DNA of 52,258 nucleotides from the NCBI RefSeq assembly GCF_005886875.1, contig NZ_PNBY01000068.1, positions 1 through 52,258 on the forward strand, in the 5' to 3' direction. The DNA comes from Pseudoalteromonas aurantia. Its GTDB lineage: Bacteria > Pseudomonadota > Gammaproteobacteria > Enterobacterales > Alteromonadaceae. The notes beneath the pieces were generated by a model, which saw nothing but the letters and a program-made list of their open reading frames with translations, was not told the DNA's origin and did not search any database. Each line of letters begins with the position of its first letter. Positions within the stretch are counted from its first letter, which is position 1. Below are positions 1-9,109 of the stretch, piece after piece. A program made the position numbers and the translations under genes.

Positions 1-102
1 ACCTATCCTTATTTGTTATGCGTGAGTGTGGCCGTAGCGACTATTCCTAAATTTGAAAAAAAAATAGCGGCATGGCTTACCGCTAAAAAGGCATCTCGTT
101 AA
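1..102 (+). CDS. 3' end of an unidentified protein (partial)
   Basis: An open frame enters from the left edge and stops with TAA at 100-102, giving 33 residues. The visible tail has a hydrophobic stretch (YLLCVSVAVATI) followed by a basic, amphipathic end (KFEKKIAAWLTAKKASR), as in the last membrane segment and cytoplasmic tail of an integral membrane protein. It converges on the kinase gene that ends at 113. The family cannot be named from so little sequence, and a chance open frame is possible. Confidence 0.45.
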   Translation, partial: TYPYLLCVSVAVATIPKFEKKIAAWLTAKKASR

Positions 103-112
103 ACCCCTTTAT

Positions 113-1477
113 CTAAATACCTTCATCACTGCTTTGTTTAACTGAGAGACTGTCGTCTTCATTTGTTGATAGGTAAGGTTTAAATAACTCAGCAACATTG
201 ACCTTGGCTTCCAGTTTTGCGGCTAATAAATATAATCCTGCTAATTTACGATGAATGAAGAGTGCATCTACAGGCGGTGTATGCCATTGATCTTTTCTAT
301 TATTAATCGACTGCCCCGCATGCTGAATTCGTTGAGCTAGGCTCGAGGCTGAAAAATCATATACGCCATCGTATTGAAGGGGCTCAGTCGCAAGTGAAAA
401 AATAGTGGCGATTTGGTCAAAGTAGTCTTCTTCAATATCTTGTTTAAAGAAACCAATTTTCATCGCGGCTCGTCTTATTTTATCCGTGTCTTTCTCACAG
501 GCAGCGTTTATTAATGCTAAATAACCTTCGCTTATATCACATGATATTTCGCGGGTAGCGCCAAAGTCGAGCAAAACGACTTTTTGACCGCTAGATTGGT
601 ATAAATAGTTAGCAAAATTAGGATCAGTTTGCATCAGTTTGAAGCTAAAAAGCTCCTTGAAAAATAACTCAATTAACAACCGTACCATACGATTTCTGGC
701 CTCTTGTGGCTCAGCGAGTGCTTTGTCTATTTCAACGCCATCAACAAACGTCATGGGTAAAATATTTTGCGTAATGTGCTTAGGGTAAAGGTTAGGAACA
801 ATGAAGTTTTCATTGCCCTTTAATAGTTCTGCATACCTGCTTAGGTACTTAGACTCTTGAAGGTAATCAGACTCTATTTTTAGCTGGGTTTTAACATCTT
901 GGAGCAGGCTATCCATTTCGATATGCTTTGGTAGTAACCCTGAGAGCTTTATCACTTTAGCCACGTTATCTACATCGGCATCAATTGATTGACGTACGCC
1001 TGGGTACTGAATTTTTATGGCCAACTTAGTCCCTCGATCATCATACGCGAGATGAACTTGGCCAATTGATGCTGATGCAAACGGACTTAGTTCAAAATGA
1101 CTAAAGTTATCTAACCAATTGTCTCCCCAATTTTCTTTTAATGTTTGCAGTAGTTGCTTATTAGGCATAGGCCGTGCATTGGAACGCAGTTGACTTAATA
1201 GGGCGCTTAACTCTTTGGGTAGTAAGTCACCTGTATCCATTGAAATGAGTTGTCCTAATTTCATGGCTGCTCCACGCATTTGTGCGAGTTTATCTGCTAC
1301 ATTTTTGATGTTATTTGGGTGCATTATGAGATTGGAGAGCTTTGGCTTTTCACCCTGTGACAATTGCTTCATACCTTCTAATGCAACATTACCGGTGACC
1401 TGTGTGACTAGTTGCCCTAACTTTGAAAGTCTCGCGAGTTTAGTGGCAGGTACTTTTTTTCCTTTGTCACTGTGCAT
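113..1477 (-). CDS. ABC1/AarF (UbiB-like) atypical kinase
   Basis: 454 residues of the ABC1/ADCK family of atypical protein-kinase-like ATPases. Hallmarks in order: the family's KxGQ motif in MKLGQLISMD (about 71-80), the Ala-rich loop ASASIGQVHLA (about 132-142), the lysine in KLAIKIQYPGV, and the DFG-like metal site LLDFGATREI (about 303-312). Family members support ubiquinone synthesis or lipid homeostasis. E. coli UbiB is longer and ends in two membrane helices, which are not seen here, so this is probably a paralogue and no symbol is given. It is transcribed away from the cryptochrome gene across a 157-bp spacer. Confidence 0.85.
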   Translation of the reverse strand: MHSDKGKKVPATKLARLSKLGQLVTQVTGNVALEGMKQLSQGEKPKLSNLIMHPNNIKNVADKLAQMRGAAMKLGQLISMDTGDLLPKELSALLSQLRSNARPMPNKQLLQTLKENWGDNWLDNFSHFELSPFASASIGQVHLAYDDRGTKLAIKIQYPGVRQSIDADVDNVAKVIKLSGLLPKHIEMDSLLQDVKTQLKIESDYLQESKYLSRYAELLKGNENFIVPNLYPKHITQNILPMTFVDGVEIDKALAEPQEARNRMVRLLIELFFKELFSFKLMQTDPNFANYLYQSSGQKVVLLDFGATREISCDISEGYLALINAACEKDTDKIRRAAMKIGFFKQDIEEDYFDQIATIFSLATEPLQYDGVYDFSASSLAQRIQHAGQSINNRKDQWHTPPVDALFIHRKLAGLYLLAAKLEAKVNVAELFKPYLSTNEDDSLSVKQSSDEGI

Positions 1478-1634
1478 GATGGGTACTCTATTTGTGTTAT
1501 TTATTTGACTCGTTATACGACATTATGTATCAAAAAGCGCACTGTCTGCATTAGTTTATCTCTATAAAAACTAATCTAAATTTTACAGCAAAACGTATTA
1601 TTTATTTTATAGAAGGTTTTATCGCAAATGCCTT

Positions 1635-3155
1635 ATGGCGATAAAAGTAGGGGTATTACACGTGAATGATACGAGACCATTCAAGAAGCAAAGTATTAAT
1701 GTGGTGTGGTTAAAGCGCGATCTACGGCTGAGTGATCATGCCCCTTTACAGCAGGCAATGTGCTCTAGTTTACCCGTTTTACTGCTTTATATTGTCGAAC
1801 CCGAATTATTAGGTGACCCTCATTATGACATCAGGCACTGGCGTTTTGTTCATCAGTCAATTGAGGATATGAACTGCCAATTAGCTGATGTAACTGTCAC
1901 TGTGTTGTCCGGTTCAGCATTGGAGTGTTTTGAACAGTTAAACCAATACTGGCAACTCACTACAATTTGGAGTCATCAAGAAGTGGGTTTAGGGGTGACT
2001 TTTGACAGGGATTTGCTTATAAAGCAGTGGTGCACAGAAAATAAGGTGACCTGGTCTGAGTTTGAAACAGGCGCGGTACGTCGTGGTATAACCAACCGGC
2101 TTGATTGGGACAAAAGTTGGCAAAAAACCATGCGAGCCACTATTTCTCCGATTGATACGTTGCGGGTCCATTGGTTAAGACCTCAACCCGATAAATTAGA
2201 GCTGCTTCCTGTATTTAAAGCACCTCTTGCGTGGCGAGCAACAGACACGCATTTTCAAAGTGGTGGCACAGCAAACGCATGGCGGGTATTAAATAGCTTC
2301 TTTCAAGAGCGTGGTCAGTCTTATGCTTTTCATCTATCGAGCCCTGACTTAAGCCGCTTAGCGTGCTCGCGAATGTCTGCTTACCTTGCTTGGGGTAACA
2401 TCAGTTTACGTGAGTTTTACCAAACGGTTTTGGCGAACTGGGATCAAAAAGGGTGGCGAAAATCACTTATAGCGCTCTCATCAAGGCTCCATTGGCATTG
2501 TCATTTTGTACAAAAGTTCGAGTCAGAATGCTCTATTGAATACCAGCCTCTAAATCGCGCTTATGGTTCATTTACCTACAAAAATGATGACAGCGCATTG
2601 CAGCATTTTGAAGCCTGGAAAACAGGGTATACCGGCTACCCTATGGTCGATGCATGTATGCGGGCCCTCCATAAAACCGGGTATGTGAATTTTAGAATGC
2701 GTGCGATGTTAGTGAGTTTTCTGTGCCATCATTTACAACTTGATTGGCGCTGGGGGGCGCCTCATTTAGCAAGACTGTTTCTAGATTTTGAACCGGGGAT
2801 CCATTACGCGCAATTCCAAATGCAATCAGGTATGACAGGCATTAATACATTGCGAATTTACAATCCCGTCAAACAATCGCAAGAAAAAGACCCAGACGGC
2901 ATTTTTATTCGTGAGTATGTTCCTGAACTTGCTGAGTTGCCAAATGAATTGATACATACCCCTTGGTTATTAACACCGATGGAACAAGCAATGTACCAAG
3001 TGCAATTAGGCGTGGATTATCCAAAGCCGATTGTTGATATTGTTGAGACCGGTAGGGTGGCGCGTGACGTTTTGTGGCGGTGGCAAAAAAGTGGAGCTGT
3101 AAGGAAAGAAGGTGCGCGGATACTGGCGCGTCACGTACAAGTTAAATCGAGATAA
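1635..3155 (+). CDS. Cryptochrome/DNA photolyase family flavoprotein
   Basis: 506 residues. The N-terminal Rossmann antenna domain begins VVWLKRDLRLSDHAPL, and the C-terminal FAD-binding helical domain contains WHCHFVQKFE, TGYPMVDACMRAL, NFRMRAMLVSF and INTLRIYNPVKQ. This is the cryptochrome/photolyase fold (blue-light DNA repair or signalling). The exact subclass (CPD repair, 6-4 repair or cryptochrome) cannot be fixed by eye. The start is uncertain: ATG 1635 has its nearest AGAAGG about 18 bases upstream, whereas GTG 1662 (residue 10) has TAGGGG at good spacing and still precedes the conserved VVWLKRDLR. The DUF2256 gene follows 86 bp downstream, the usual arrangement for these photolyases. 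Confidence 0.88.
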   Translation: MAIKVGVLHVNDTRPFKKQSINVVWLKRDLRLSDHAPLQQAMCSSLPVLLLYIVEPELLGDPHYDIRHWRFVHQSIEDMNCQLADVTVTVLSGSALECFEQLNQYWQLTTIWSHQEVGLGVTFDRDLLIKQWCTENKVTWSEFETGAVRRGITNRLDWDKSWQKTMRATISPIDTLRVHWLRPQPDKLELLPVFKAPLAWRATDTHFQSGGTANAWRVLNSFFQERGQSYAFHLSSPDLSRLACSRMSAYLAWGNISLREFYQTVLANWDQKGWRKSLIALSSRLHWHCHFVQKFESECSIEYQPLNRAYGSFTYKNDDSALQHFEAWKTGYTGYPMVDACMRALHKTGYVNFRMRAMLVSFLCHHLQLDWRWGAPHLARLFLDFEPGIHYAQFQMQSGMTGINTLRIYNPVKQSQEKDPDGIFIREYVPELAELPNELIHTPWLLTPMEQAMYQVQLGVDYPKPIVDIVETGRVARDVLWRWQKSGAVRKEGARILARHVQVKSR

Positions 3156-3241
3156 CGCGCAGTCTAAGTGGGCATCTTATATGAGAGTCAGGCCCGCAGG
3201 CTGTATAAAATCTATAAGATAATATTAACACAGGACTCCCA

Positions 3242-3421
3242 ATGCAACGTGGAAATAAGCGAGTTAAAAAAGCAGATTTACCGAGTAAGATCTGTGTGAC
3301 ATGTGGGTTAAGTTTTAGTTGGAGAAAAAAGTGGGAAAACGTCTGGTCTGAGGTACGGTATTGCTCCGTTCGATGCCGTAGGGAAAAACGTTTTAATGAA
3401 TTAAAAATGGCAAAAGAATAA
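3242..3421 (+). CDS. DUF2256 small zinc-ribbon-like protein
   Basis: 59 residues, lysine/arginine-rich, with two cysteine pairs: CVTC (18-21) and CSVRC (41-45), separated by the aromatic stretch FSWRKKWENVW. This is the DUF2256 signature; function is unknown. The family is commonly encoded next to cryptochrome/photolyase genes, as here. AGGA lies 7 bases upstream of the ATG. It is probably cotranscribed with the photolyase, and a DNA- or photolyase-related role is only inferred from context. It has a good ribosome binding site and the complete family motif, so it is likely real despite its size. Confidence 0.85.
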   Translation: MQRGNKRVKKADLPSKICVTCGLSFSWRKKWENVWSEVRYCSVRCRREKRFNELKMAKE

Positions 3422-3582
3422 CCTAGTTTACTTAATACACTTTCAGTAAGCCGCAAATTTAATTCGTCTAATTAGCTTCATATTCATACTAATTAAATTA
3501 TTGATTGTTACATTTGTAGGGGCAGTTGAGCTCTGCTGTTCTACTTTTGTTCTGTTTGGCGAGTTTTTATCACGGCGCTTAA

Positions 3583-3786
3583 TGTGTGGCCTAGTAATCT
3601 AAGCGTATATTAAGCAACAAGGAAAAAGGGCCACACAGAAAAACCGGTAGGCAGCGCTTGATTGGCCTTCCAACTATGTTATCGGCTGATCCACATGGAA
3701 TAACCATGCTACGCAGCCACTGCCTTGTATAAAAGTCAAGCAAACTGCTGGGAAAATGGATCTGAAAGATCAACATCTCCTAGTAA
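3583..3786. repeat. Structured, repeat-like intergenic segment
   Basis: The 530-bp gap between the DUF2256 gene and betI holds no convincing gene but is unusually structured. There is a 9-bp perfect inverted repeat TGTGTGGCC (3583-3591) / GGCCACACA (3629-3637), a hairpin CATGG-AATAA-CCATG (3694-3708), a hairpin GATC-TGAAA-GATC (3759-3771), and a direct repeat CCTAGTAA at 3590-3597 and 3779-3786. This could be a remnant of a small non-autonomous element or a dispersed repeat. A 61-codon frame on the minus strand (3591-3776) crosses it but looks non-coding. Copy number elsewhere in the genome cannot be judged from this window. Confidence 0.4.
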
Positions 3787-3889
3787 GTTAAAAATAATGC
3801 AAGAATATATGATTTGCATTTAACTTATTTAATTCAATGCCTTAGTGTGATTTGTTGGTCGGGTTTGAACTTTTAATAGGCTATTAAAC

Positions 3890-3918
3890 TTGAAAAAGTT
3901 AGCTGCGTTGGTTAACAT
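3890..3918 (+). promoter_or_regulatory. Candidate sigma-70 promoter of betIBA
   Basis: TTGAAA (3890-3895), a 17-bp spacer, then TAACAT (3913-3918). Transcription would start near 3925, immediately before the palindrome at 3928-3941, so a repressor bound there would block initiation. The -10 match is moderate; the position relative to the operator is the main support. Confidence 0.5.
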
Positions 3919-3927
3919 TTATTTTAT

Positions 3928-3941
3928 ATTGAACGTTCAAT
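3928..3941. promoter_or_regulatory. BetI operator
   Basis: ATTGAACGTTCAAT is a perfect 14-bp palindrome ending 10 bp before the betI start codon. TetR-family BetI repressors bind palindromes of this GAACGTTC type in front of bet genes and are released by choline. Placement just downstream of the candidate promoter fits autorepression of the whole betIBA unit. Confidence 0.82.
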
Positions 3942-3951
3942 TAATAAAAAC

Positions 3952-4542
3952 ATGCCTAAAGTTGGAATGGAGCCTGTGCGCCGTCAGCAACTTATTGATG
4001 CAACTATTGCGTCAGTCGGGGAGCTGGGTTTACAAGGAACAACGATAAATAGTATTAGTAAAAAGGCAGGATTGTCCTCAGGGATTATTAGTCATTATTT
4101 TGGTGGAAAACAAGGGTTAATTGAAGCAACAGTTAGGCACTTATTATCGAGCTTAAAGCAGTCTTTGTTAGCGCAAGTTGATGAGTCTACCTTACCTGAA
4201 CAAAGACTGATGTATATTATTGAAGCCAATTTTGCGTTGGTACAACAACGCGCAGATACCACGCGAACTTGGCTGAGCTTTTGGGCTCAGTCGATGCACG
4301 ATGCAGAGTTACACCGTTTGCAAAATGTAAATAGCAAGCGTTTAACGAGCAACTTAGCCTTCTCTTTTAAACAACTGTTACCGAAAGAACATGCGACACA
4401 GGCTGCACAGTTGAGTGCGGCGATGATCGATGGGCTGTGGCTACGGGCTGTGCTTAGTCAGTCGAATAAAGATCAGTTTAATCATAGCGAGCAACTCGCA
4501 AAACAATACGTTAAATCACTCATTCAGCAATATGGAGCTTAA
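3952..4542 (+). CDS. betI: TetR-family repressor BetI
   Basis: 196 residues, the usual BetI length. The N-terminal helix-turn-helix covers about residues 10-55, with [21 protein letters not shown] as the DNA-reading part followed by [15 protein letters not shown]. The C-terminal ligand domain includes [10 protein letters not shown] and the tryptophan-rich [12 protein letters not shown]. BetI represses choline-to-betaine genes until choline is present. It is first in betI-betB-betA; its stop codon overlaps the ribosome-binding region of betB (GGAG at 4534-4537), implying translational coupling. No strong Shine-Dalgarno precedes its own ATG. Confidence 0.93.
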   Translation: MPKVGMEPVRRQQLIDATIASVGELGLQGTTINSISKKAGLSSGIISHYFGGKQGLIEATVRHLLSSLKQSLLAQVDESTLPEQRLMYIIEANFALVQQRADTTRTWLSFWAQSMHDAELHRLQNVNSKRLTSNLAFSFKQLLPKEHATQAAQLSAAMIDGLWLRAVLSQSNKDQFNHSEQLAKQYVKSLIQQYGA

Positions 4543-4543
4543 A

Positions 4544-6019
4544 ATGGCCACCTCTGTAACAACCCCCATTTATCAAAACTTTGTTCACGGCCGTTATGTT
4601 GCCAATCAATCTGGTGAATGTTTTGACGTGATAAATCCCGCAACGGGTGAAGTCATTTATCAAGTTGAAGTTGCTGATGAATCAGTGCAAGAAGCTGCAA
4701 TCAATAGTGCTAAATCTGGGTTTTCCGTATGGTCTGCTATGACGCCCATTGAGCGCAGTCGTATATTGCTAAAAGCGGTTCAACTTCTTAGAACGCGAAA
4801 CGATGAGTTGGCTAAAATTGAAGTATTAGATACAGGTAAACCATGGCAAGAAGCAGAGTGTGTCGATGTACAAACAGGTGCCGATGTCATTGAGTATTTC
4901 GCAGGGCTTGCCCCAGCGCAAGTTGGGCAGCAGCAGATGGTTGGTAATGATTTTTACTATACGCGCAAAGAGCCCTTGGGAGTTTGTGCTGGGATAGGGG
5001 CGTGGAATTACCCTTTACAAATAGCCTGTTGGAAATCAGGTCCTGCACTTGCTGCGGGTAATGCTTTATTGTTTAAACCATCAGAAGAAACACCGCTAGG
5101 TGCATTAAAGCTCGCTGAGATATTCATTGAGGCGGGAGTACCTGAAGGTGTTTTCAATGTAGTACAAGGGGCGGCTGAAGTTGGTCAGTGGCTAACGGCG
5201 CATCCTGAGATAGAAAAAGTGTCATTCACAGGTGAAGTGGGGACGGGTAAAAAAGTGATGGCCAGTGCGGCAAGTACACTCAAAGACGTCACGATGGAAT
5301 TAGGTGGCAAATCTCCATTACTTGTTTTTAACGATGCTGATATCAGTGAAGCTGTCAGTGCGGCAATGCTAGGTAATTTTTATACCCAAGGTGAAGTATG
5401 TACCAATTGTACTCGAGTCTTTGTGCAACGTGATGTGTATGAGCAGTTTACCCAAGAGTTAAAATCTCGCATTGAACACAATATTATCGCAGGTGATCCG
5501 CTAGATCCAAGGGTTAATTTGGGGGCACTCATTTCTGCTAAGCATCAACAGCTCGTACTCGATTATATTCAAACTGGATTGAATCAAGGCGCAACGTTAT
5601 TAACTGGTGGCGAGGCTTTGTCACCTGAGTCTGCACCGAATGGCTATTTTGTTGCGCCAACTGTGTTTATAGATTGCACTGACGAGATGACCATAGTTAA
5701 AGAAGAGATCTTTGGGCCTGTAATGAGCATTTTAGTATTTGATGATGAAGCGCAGGTAATAGCGCGTGCCAATGACACCCATTTAGGCTTAGCCGCTGGG
5801 GTATTTACTAAAGACATTCAGCGCGCGCACCGCGTTATTCACCAACTAAAAGCAGGTATTTGTTGGATCAATGCTTATGGTAATTCACCAGCAGAAATGC
5901 CAGTAGGTGGATATAAGCACTCTGGGATCGGTCGAGAGAATGGGGTTGAAACACTCGATAATTATACTCAAACAAAATCTGTGTATGTAGGCATGGACAA
6001 AATCGATAGCCCGTTTTAA
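4544..6019 (+). CDS. betB: Betaine aldehyde dehydrogenase
   Basis: 491 residues, within one of the usual BetB length. It oxidises betaine aldehyde to glycine betaine with NAD(P)+, the second step of osmoprotectant synthesis from choline. It carries the aldehyde dehydrogenase glutamate motif [12 protein letters not shown] and the catalytic cysteine motif GEVCTNCTR, plus IGAWNYPLQ and [11 protein letters not shown] of the cofactor domain. The open frame extends upstream to 4430, but that part lies inside betI and is not BetB-like; ATG 4544 has GGAG six bases ahead and gives the family-standard N-terminus. betA follows after 10 bp. Confidence 0.95.
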   Translation: MATSVTTPIYQNFVHGRYVANQSGECFDVINPATGEVIYQVEVADESVQEAAINSAKSGFSVWSAMTPIERSRILLKAVQLLRTRNDELAKIEVLDTGKPWQEAECVDVQTGADVIEYFAGLAPAQVGQQQMVGNDFYYTRKEPLGVCAGIGAWNYPLQIACWKSGPALAAGNALLFKPSEETPLGALKLAEIFIEAGVPEGVFNVVQGAAEVGQWLTAHPEIEKVSFTGEVGTGKKVMASAASTLKDVTMELGGKSPLLVFNDADISEAVSAAMLGNFYTQGEVCTNCTRVFVQRDVYEQFTQELKSRIEHNIIAGDPLDPRVNLGALISAKHQQLVLDYIQTGLNQGATLLTGGEALSPESAPNGYFVAPTVFIDCTDEMTIVKEEIFGPVMSILVFDDEAQVIARANDTHLGLAAGVFTKDIQRAHRVIHQLKAGICWINAYGNSPAEMPVGGYKHSGIGRENGVETLDNYTQTKSVYVGMDKIDSPF

Positions 6020-6029
6020 GAGAGATAAT

Positions 6030-7697
6030 ATGACCGAAGAATTTGATTATGTAGTTGTCGGCGCAGGCTCTGCGGGTTGCGTACTTGCAAACCGCTTGAG
6101 TGAGTGTGGCCAGCATAAGGTACTCTTACTTGAGACGGGTGGAAGCGATAAGAGTATTTTTATTCAAATGCCCACCGCACTGTCTATTCCAATGAATTCA
6201 GATAAGTATGCATGGCAGTTTCATACTGAAGAGGAGCCGTATCTAGATAACCGAAAAATGCACTGCCCACGCGGAAAAGTACTCGGTGGCTCTTCTTCAA
6301 TCAACGGCATGGTGTATGTGCGTGGTCATGCAAAAGATTTTGATGAATGGCAACAGCATGGTGCACAAGGCTGGGATTATCAAGCATGTTTGCCTTACTT
6401 CAAAAAGGCGGAATCGTGGTATTTAGGCAACACTGAGTATCGCGGTTCACAGGGGCCGCTTGGCATAAACAACGGTAATGAAATGGAAAACCCACTATAC
6501 CGCGTGTTTATTGAGGCAGGCCAACAAGCCGGCTATGCGAAAGCCAATGATTATAATGGCGCGCAACAAGAAGGCTTTGGTCCTATGCACATGACGGTGA
6601 AAAATGGCCGTCGTTGCTCAGCTAGCCGTGCATATTTAGATCCGATTAAATCAAGAAAGAACCTCACCATAGTGACTGGTGCGAAGGCACAGCGAGTTAT
6701 AATTGAAAATAAACGTGCCACTGGGGTTGAATATAAAGTTGGCAATAAACTTGAGGTTGCCACTACAAGAAAAGACGTTATTTTAAGTGCTGGGCCAATT
6801 GGTTCGCCGCACTTACTTCAACTGTCAGGCATTGGTGATAAAGATGTGCTGAGCAAAGCGGGTATTGAACTACAGCATGACCTACCGGGAGTAGGTCAAA
6901 ATTTGCAGGATCATTTAGAGTTCTACTTTCAATACAAATGTAAGCAGCCGATCACTTTAAATGGCAAACTTGGGCTGTTCTCAAAAGGCATGATTGGTGC
7001 CCGATGGCTACTAAACAAAAGTGGCTTAGGTGCAACGAACCACTTTGAATCATGCGCGTTTATTCGTTCAAAACCGGGCGTTGAATGGCCTGATATCCAA
7101 TACCACTTTTTGCCTGCTGCCATTCGTTATGATGGCAAAAGTGCTTTTTCCGGTCATGGTTTTCAGGTGCATGTTGGCCACAATAAGCCAAATAGTCGCG
7201 GAGCGGTAACCATTGCTTCAAACGACCCTGATGTCCCACCTAAAATTCAGTTTAATTATTTACAAGACCAAGCTGATATTGAAGGATTTAGGGCGTGTGT
7301 GCGCCTGACCAGAGAGATCATCGAGCAAAGTGCTTTTGATGATTACCGTGATGGCGAAATTCAGCCGGGTAAACATATTCAAACTGATGAACAAATCGAC
7401 ACTTTTGTTCGCCAAGCTGTGGAAAGTGCTTATCACCCTTCATGCTCATGCAAAATGGGTGAAGATGGTATGGCGGTGGTTGACTCACATACAAAAGTAC
7501 ATGGCATTGATTGCTTACGGATTGTTGATTCGTCTATCTTTCCGACTATTCCTAATGGCAATTTAAATGCACCGACAATTATGGTGGCAGAGAAAGCAGC
7601 AGACCATATTTTAGGTAACCCGCTATTACCAAGCCTTAATGCGAATGTCGCTATTGGGGATAAATGGGAGAAAGTACAACGCAGCTCAGAGCTGTAA
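6030..7697 (+). CDS. betA: Choline dehydrogenase
   Basis: 555 residues, a GMC-family flavoenzyme at the usual BetA length. It oxidises choline to betaine aldehyde at the membrane, passing electrons to the respiratory chain. The FAD-binding dinucleotide fold is at the N-terminus ([18 protein letters not shown]), GMC signature 1 at [19 protein letters not shown] (about 84-102), signature 2 near [15 protein letters not shown], and the catalytic histidine region in [17 protein letters not shown] precedes the ATG. It is the third gene of betIBA and supplies the substrate of BetB. Confidence 0.95.
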   Translation: MTEEFDYVVVGAGSAGCVLANRLSECGQHKVLLLETGGSDKSIFIQMPTALSIPMNSDKYAWQFHTEEEPYLDNRKMHCPRGKVLGGSSSINGMVYVRGHAKDFDEWQQHGAQGWDYQACLPYFKKAESWYLGNTEYRGSQGPLGINNGNEMENPLYRVFIEAGQQAGYAKANDYNGAQQEGFGPMHMTVKNGRRCSASRAYLDPIKSRKNLTIVTGAKAQRVIIENKRATGVEYKVGNKLEVATTRKDVILSAGPIGSPHLLQLSGIGDKDVLSKAGIELQHDLPGVGQNLQDHLEFYFQYKCKQPITLNGKLGLFSKGMIGARWLLNKSGLGATNHFESCAFIRSKPGVEWPDIQYHFLPAAIRYDGKSAFSGHGFQVHVGHNKPNSRGAVTIASNDPDVPPKIQFNYLQDQADIEGFRACVRLTREIIEQSAFDDYRDGEIQPGKHIQTDEQIDTFVRQAVESAYHPSCSCKMGEDGMAVVDSHTKVHGIDCLRIVDSSIFPTIPNGNLNAPTIMVAEKAADHILGNPLLPSLNANVAIGDKWEKVQRSSEL

Positions 7698-7723
7698 TTA
7701 CAGAGGTTAAATGAATTTGCCAG

Positions 7724-7748
7724 CTGCTTGGCGAGGTAAGTCAAGCAG
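7724..7748 (+). other. Intercistronic hairpin between betA and transporter
   Basis: CTGCTTG (7724-7730) pairs with CAAGCAG (7742-7748) across an 11-base loop. No T-tract follows, so it is not an obvious terminator. It may protect or delimit the betIBA message, with the transporter and porin expressed as a second segment. Confidence 0.4.
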
Positions 7749-7845
7749 TGCTTGTGGTGGCGTACGGGTAAATAGGTTACCTATGCTGAAGTGATTTAGT
7801 TCAACAATAAAGTATTGACGCAAGCAAAATAATAACGGAGAAACA

Positions 7846-7896
7846 ATGAGTTACTTTTATTTGTTTTGGGAGGGTGACAATGACCTTATGGCTTAG
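7846..7896 (+). CDS. Possible 16-codon leader peptide
   Basis: ATG at 7846 has a near-ideal GGAG six bases upstream and opens a 16-residue frame (MSYFYLFWEGDNDLMA). It ends at TAG 7894-7896, after passing over the ribosome binding site GGAGG and the ATG (7880) of the transporter gene. The overlap suggests translational coupling or a leader that controls transporter translation. The evidence is only the strong ribosome binding site and the geometry; it could equally be a by-product of an unused start. Confidence 0.4.
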   Translation: MSYFYLFWEGDNDLMA

Positions 7897-9097
7897 TATA
7901 GGTATCATTTTCACCCTTTTAGCAATCGTAATGATTTTGTATAAATGGGGTAATTTACAGTGTATAGGTGTAACGCCTGTAAAAACATTTACCTTTATCG
8001 CTATCTTATTTACATCCGGCCTTGATGTTGGGTTAATTATGTTTCCATTGACTGAGTTTGCGGGTTACGCAGACATAAAAGCAAGCCCAGAGTATGCTTT
8101 TGCAAATCCGTTGGCCATTGAATTTGGCTATTGGGGTTTTCTGATCTGGGGGTTTTACTTCCTTACCTGTTTTTATTTCTGCGTAATAGAACCTAAGGTT
8201 AAATTTTTTGAAATACCTTGGGTGAAACTACTGAACAACGTGATCATTATTGGCACATGTGCGTTTACTGCTTACCTCTTATTGTCTAACTTACCTTGGT
8301 ATTTACCAGAGCTTGGAGATGGCAGTACAGTTATCCCTGCATTTTATGTATTGGTTTTTGCAGCGATATGCTTTGCGGTCTATTCAAGCACAAGTTTGAA
8401 GTATGTGCGCTTTTTAAGCGTTGCTACTACGTGGTTGTTTATTGCCTTGATTGTATTCATGTGGAGCGCAGTATTCATATTTGATGATAGTTCTGTTGTT
8501 GACTTTATCGGTCAACTCGGTTTGATTGGTGAATATTTTACCAATATTGAGCAGTTTGTTTTACCGCTCAATGACTATCATGAGTTCTACCTATTTTGGT
8601 GGTTCGCTTGGAGTATTATGATTGGTCAATTCACTTCTCGTTTTGTGGGGGGGTTAAAAACCTATCAAGTACTTGGCGCAATGTTGATATTCCCATCAAT
8701 CCCGATTGCACTGTGGTTTGGTGTACTTTACCACTACCACGAAGCTGGAATTTCAACTACTGGTATTAAAAACTTTGCGATGGTGTTTGTTGGCGTGGTG
8801 TTTGTGATCAACTCGCTTGATTCCTTGATCCGCCTTTACACTGATAACTTGAACCTCACCGTAAAGCGGTTAGGTATGCGTAATTATATGATTTTTAATA
8901 TTGTCGCATTATCATTATTAACACTATTATTTAAGCTTGAATTCATCCAAATCCAATGGGTCGGTGCATTGGTCATTGGTTTATTCCTATCCTGTGCTCT
9001 ATACATAGGGTACGGTAAGTTTAATGCAGTGAGACGAATAGAGAGTTCGCCACAAGATAACACAATTGATTACAGTAAAATTGAAACAGCTAGCTAA
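7880..9097 (+). CDS. Divergent, shortened BCCT-like (choline/betaine) transporter
   Basis: 405 residues, largely hydrophobic with about ten or more membrane segments. The stretch FYLFWWFAWSIMIGQFTSRF matches the conserved aromatic signature of betaine-carnitine-choline transporters, and LEFGYWGFLIWGFYF-like aromatic segments also fit. Typical BCCT proteins have more than 500 residues and longer termini, so this is a short, divergent member. Context (directly after betIBA, before a porin) makes choline import the likely task. ATG 7880 has GGAGG six bases upstream; a GTG at 7874 in frame is less likely. The next gene starts 12 bp after its stop. Confidence 0.75.
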   Translation: MTLWLSIGIIFTLLAIVMILYKWGNLQCIGVTPVKTFTFIAILFTSGLDVGLIMFPLTEFAGYADIKASPEYAFANPLAIEFGYWGFLIWGFYFLTCFYFCVIEPKVKFFEIPWVKLLNNVIIIGTCAFTAYLLLSNLPWYLPELGDGSTVIPAFYVLVFAAICFAVYSSTSLKYVRFLSVATTWLFIALIVFMWSAVFIFDDSSVVDFIGQLGLIGEYFTNIEQFVLPLNDYHEFYLFWWFAWSIMIGQFTSRFVGGLKTYQVLGAMLIFPSIPIALWFGVLYHYHEAGISTTGIKNFAMVFVGVVFVINSLDSLIRLYTDNLNLTVKRLGMRNYMIFNIVALSLLTLLFKLEFIQIQWVGALVIGLFLSCALYIGYGKFNAVRRIESSPQDNTIDYSKIETAS

Positions 9098-9109
9098 GGA
9101 ACCATTATT

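Noticed and set aside
1215..1508. 97-codon frame on the plus strand
   Set aside because: It lies on the strand opposite the conserved ABC1-kinase sequence, has no ribosome binding site and no recognisable family; it is a shadow frame.
3591..3776. 61-codon minus-strand frame in the repeat-like segment
   Set aside because: It runs over the inverted repeats, has no family resemblance and no ribosome binding site; treated as non-coding.
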